Shown here: positions 23,230 through 24,678 of the stretch, piece after piece
Layout of the letters: every line of letters begins with the position of its first letter
Numbering within the stretch: position 1 is the stretch's first letter
Source of the DNA: DTU089 sp002440045
Lineage (GTDB): Bacteria; Bacillota; Clostridia; Oscillospirales; Acutalibacteraceae
Assembly (NCBI GenBank): GCA_937885695.1
Contig: CALABP010000040.1
Location: 1 to 24,678, forward strand
Length of the DNA: 24,678 bases
Direction of reading: 5' to 3'
Translations under genes and position numbers: made by a program
The notes under the pieces: model-generated
The model's database searches: none
What the model was told of the DNA's origin: nothing
What the model saw: only the letters and a program-made list of their open reading frames with translations

Positions 23230-24000
23230 TTATGCGTTCTTTTTTCTTTTTTTAAATACGGGGATTGCAATTGCTATGCACACAGGAATTGCCGCCGCAA
23301 TTATAAGGATAAATACGGGGAAGTTTTTTTCGTTTTCTTTAGCGGGGGCGCCTGCATTATCGTTTTTGTCGGTGAGGTTTTCTGAAGAGAGGTTTTCTTT
23401 TAGCGCCGATTTTACATTGTCAAAGCTGTATTCTTTGCCGTTTTCAAGCCCCGTGAAGTCCTCACGCGTAGAATAGGGAATGACTTTTACGCCGCCGTTT
23501 TCCGAAACGCACACAAGCGTAATGTAATACTCTGCGCACTCAAACACGCGCAGGTCGGTGCCCTTTTTGTTTTTTGCATACTTTTCAAATATTGCGGAAA
23601 TTTCGGGCGTTGCCGTTTTAACCTCGCCCTCGGTGCTGTAGCCCGCAACAGACCATTTGCCGTCTTTTTTAACTACCTTAATGACCGTGCCGTTTTCAGT
23701 GTAAAGCTTCCAATAAAAGCCGCCGTCGGTTTTAGAAAAAAGCTCGCCGCCGTTTTTTGCAGCGTTTAAATCTTCTGAAGAAACGGGGTATACTTTAAAA
23801 GCTTCTGCAATTTTTTCGTCGATTTTTTCGTTTTTATTGAATATATCCGCACCCGAAACGGCCTTTAAAACCTCGCTGTATTCGGATTTGTCAAAAAATT
23901 CCGACTTGTCTGGATAGCCGCCCGTTGCGGCGCTTACGGGTATAAATGTAAATAGCGCTAAAAGAATTGCAGAAAGTAAAAATGCCGATATTTTTTTCAT
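23230..24000 (-). CDS. Exported protein with C-terminal membrane anchor, unknown function (256 aa)
   Basis: ATG at 24000 is chosen because AAAGGAGTGGG precedes it and a signal peptide (MKKISAFLLSAILLALFTFI, then PVSA) begins there; longer in-frame starts would run into the protease gene. After an extracellular region (about 28-215) comes a Lys/Asn/Glu-rich linker and a C-terminal membrane segment (NFPVFILIIAAAIPVCIAIA) followed by KKRKKNA, so the protein should be anchored with a short inner tail. The extracellular part has WKLYTENGTVIKVVKKDGKW and a later YYITLVCV, resembling small beta-sheet modules, but no family is recognised. It starts 13 bases after the protease gene ends, in one operon, suggesting it tethers, modulates or protects against the protease. 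That role is inference. Confidence 0.82.
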   Translation of the reverse strand: MKKISAFLLSAILLALFTFIPVSAATGGYPDKSEFFDKSEYSEVLKAVSGADIFNKNEKIDEKIAEAFKVYPVSSEDLNAAKNGGELFSKTDGGFYWKLYTENGTVIKVVKKDGKWSVAGYSTEGEVKTATPEISAIFEKYAKNKKGTDLRVFECAEYYITLVCVSENGGVKVIPYSTREDFTGLENGKEYSFDNVKSALKENLSSENLTDKNDNAGAPAKENEKNFPVFILIIAAAIPVCIAIAIPVFKKRKKNA

Positions 24001-24013
24001 TTGACCCACTCCT

Positions 24014-24616
24014 TTACTTAACATAAACAGTCTGATCGTATTTTCTGCCGTTGTAACCTCCGTTGCAAAATTGTTCATAAGTGCAATGATGATTAGAACC
24101 GTCTATAGGGTCTTTATAGTCAACGTAGTAGAAAAGACCGCTCGAATTGTTTATAAACTGAACACCATAAACAATTACCATGTGACCACCGGTTCTTTTA
24201 GACCCGGAATAGTATCCGCCGGCTGTTTGAATTGCATAGCCTTTTGCAAGACTGTCTTTTAGTTTTGAAAAAGACCAAGCTGAGTAAGTGTAACCAAAAT
24301 TTTTATTGTTGTTTGTTGCGTATTTTGCACCAATTGATTGTTGGTATACGCTCGCTCCATAGTTTGGGTAATATACGCTTTCGTTGTCGAAGATGTAGTG
24401 GACAATATCGTACTGGTCACGAGTTGATGAACTGTATGCATTTTTTGCACCCATTTGTGCACATGCAGCCCAACACCAATTGGACTTTGCTTGTATAACA
24501 GTAGTTATTGACACACCGGTGTACTGACTTGCCGCATTTACATTTAAGCATAAAGATAATGAAAATATAAACACCGCAAGGAAAACAGAAAGAAGTTTTT
24601 TAATTTTTTGTTTCAT
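24014..24616 (-). CDS. Secreted papain-like cysteine protease (C39/C70-like)
   Basis: The product should cleave peptides or proteins outside the cell. A signal peptide (MKQKIKKLLSVFLAVFIFSL, cut near NVNA|A) leads into a compact ~170-aa papain-like fold. The active-site block is IQAKSNWCWAAC, with Gln42 for the oxyanion hole and Cys48 as nucleophile. His145 lies in GGHMVIVYG and Asp169 in DYKDPIDG, the order seen in staphopain/AvrRpt2-like enzymes. No propeptide is visible, unlike many papain-like proteases. It is followed by the anchored 256-aa protein. By eye the gene is richer in A/T and poorer in GCC/GCG codons than its neighbours, which hints at transfer. AAGGA precedes the ATG at 24616. 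No clear promoter was found in the 62 bases left upstream. Confidence 0.85.
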   Translation of the reverse strand: MKQKIKKLLSVFLAVFIFSLSLCLNVNAASQYTGVSITTVIQAKSNWCWAACAQMGAKNAYSSSTRDQYDIVHYIFDNESVYYPNYGASVYQQSIGAKYATNNNKNFGYTYSAWSFSKLKDSLAKGYAIQTAGGYYSGSKRTGGHMVIVYGVQFINNSSGLFYYVDYKDPIDGSNHHCTYEQFCNGGYNGRKYDQTVYVK

Positions 24617-24678
24617 ATTTATCCTTGTATGATATAGTCAAAGCTACGTCATACCCTTTCTGAATTATTTACACTCAC

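Overview
The window looks like a chromosomal segment of a moderate-GC, low-GC-lineage Firmicute, most likely an uncultured gut Clostridia member of the Oscillospiraceae/Ruminococcaceae type. The basis is strong AGGAGG-type ribosome binding sites, sigma-A-like promoters (TTGACA/TATAAT with 17-bp spacers), a tRNA with encoded CCA, frequent ATGA gene overlaps, type I dockerin-like C-termini and a secreted serpin. The species call is inference; no marker gene is present.

Layout. (1) 1-2082, minus strand: two tandem paralogous membrane-anchored or secreted proteins of unknown function; the second runs off the left edge and seems interrupted by a hairpin repeat. (2) 2083-3287: a gene-free block of about 1.2 kb packed with ordered repeats, namely 7-bp tandem arrays, triloop palindromes with compensated arm changes, and a ~103-bp composite monomer in four tandem copies with a reduced inverted copy to its left. 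It ends at a tRNA-Val(GAC) gene with its own promoter and terminator. (3) 3455-5486, minus: an ECF-type sigma factor that overlaps a membrane-anchored serpin, which sits where an anti-sigma factor normally sits. The 5' end of the sigma gene is odd: a well-placed ATG is out of frame with the sigma reading frame. (4) 5568-18407, minus: a MalT/LuxR-type STAND regulator with a good promoter, then two giant exported proteins (1575 and 1835 aa) built of beta-helix-like repeats, Cys/His knuckles, GLUG-like repeats and C-terminal dockerin-like calcium-binding repeats. (5) 18512-20820, plus: a promoter, a structured leader, then a compact overlapping cluster: ketopantoate reductase-like oxidoreductase, degraded GNAT fragment, ATC hydrolase-family protein, truncated membrane protein. 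(6) 20848-23125, plus: a strong promoter, a long leader carrying two hairpin repeats, a cytidylate kinase-like protein and an overlapping MATE transporter. (7) 23230-24616, minus: a secreted papain-like cysteine protease followed by a membrane-anchored exported protein.

How it fits together. Much of the window faces the outside of the cell: a surface-displayed serpin tied to a sigma factor, giant dockerin-bearing surface proteins tied to a signal-integrating regulator, and an exported protease. The most interesting candidates are the sigma factor/serpin pair as a possible extracellular-protease sensor, the heptamer/triloop composite repeat at 2321-3257, and a dispersed hairpin family seen at five places, two of which coincide with broken genes.
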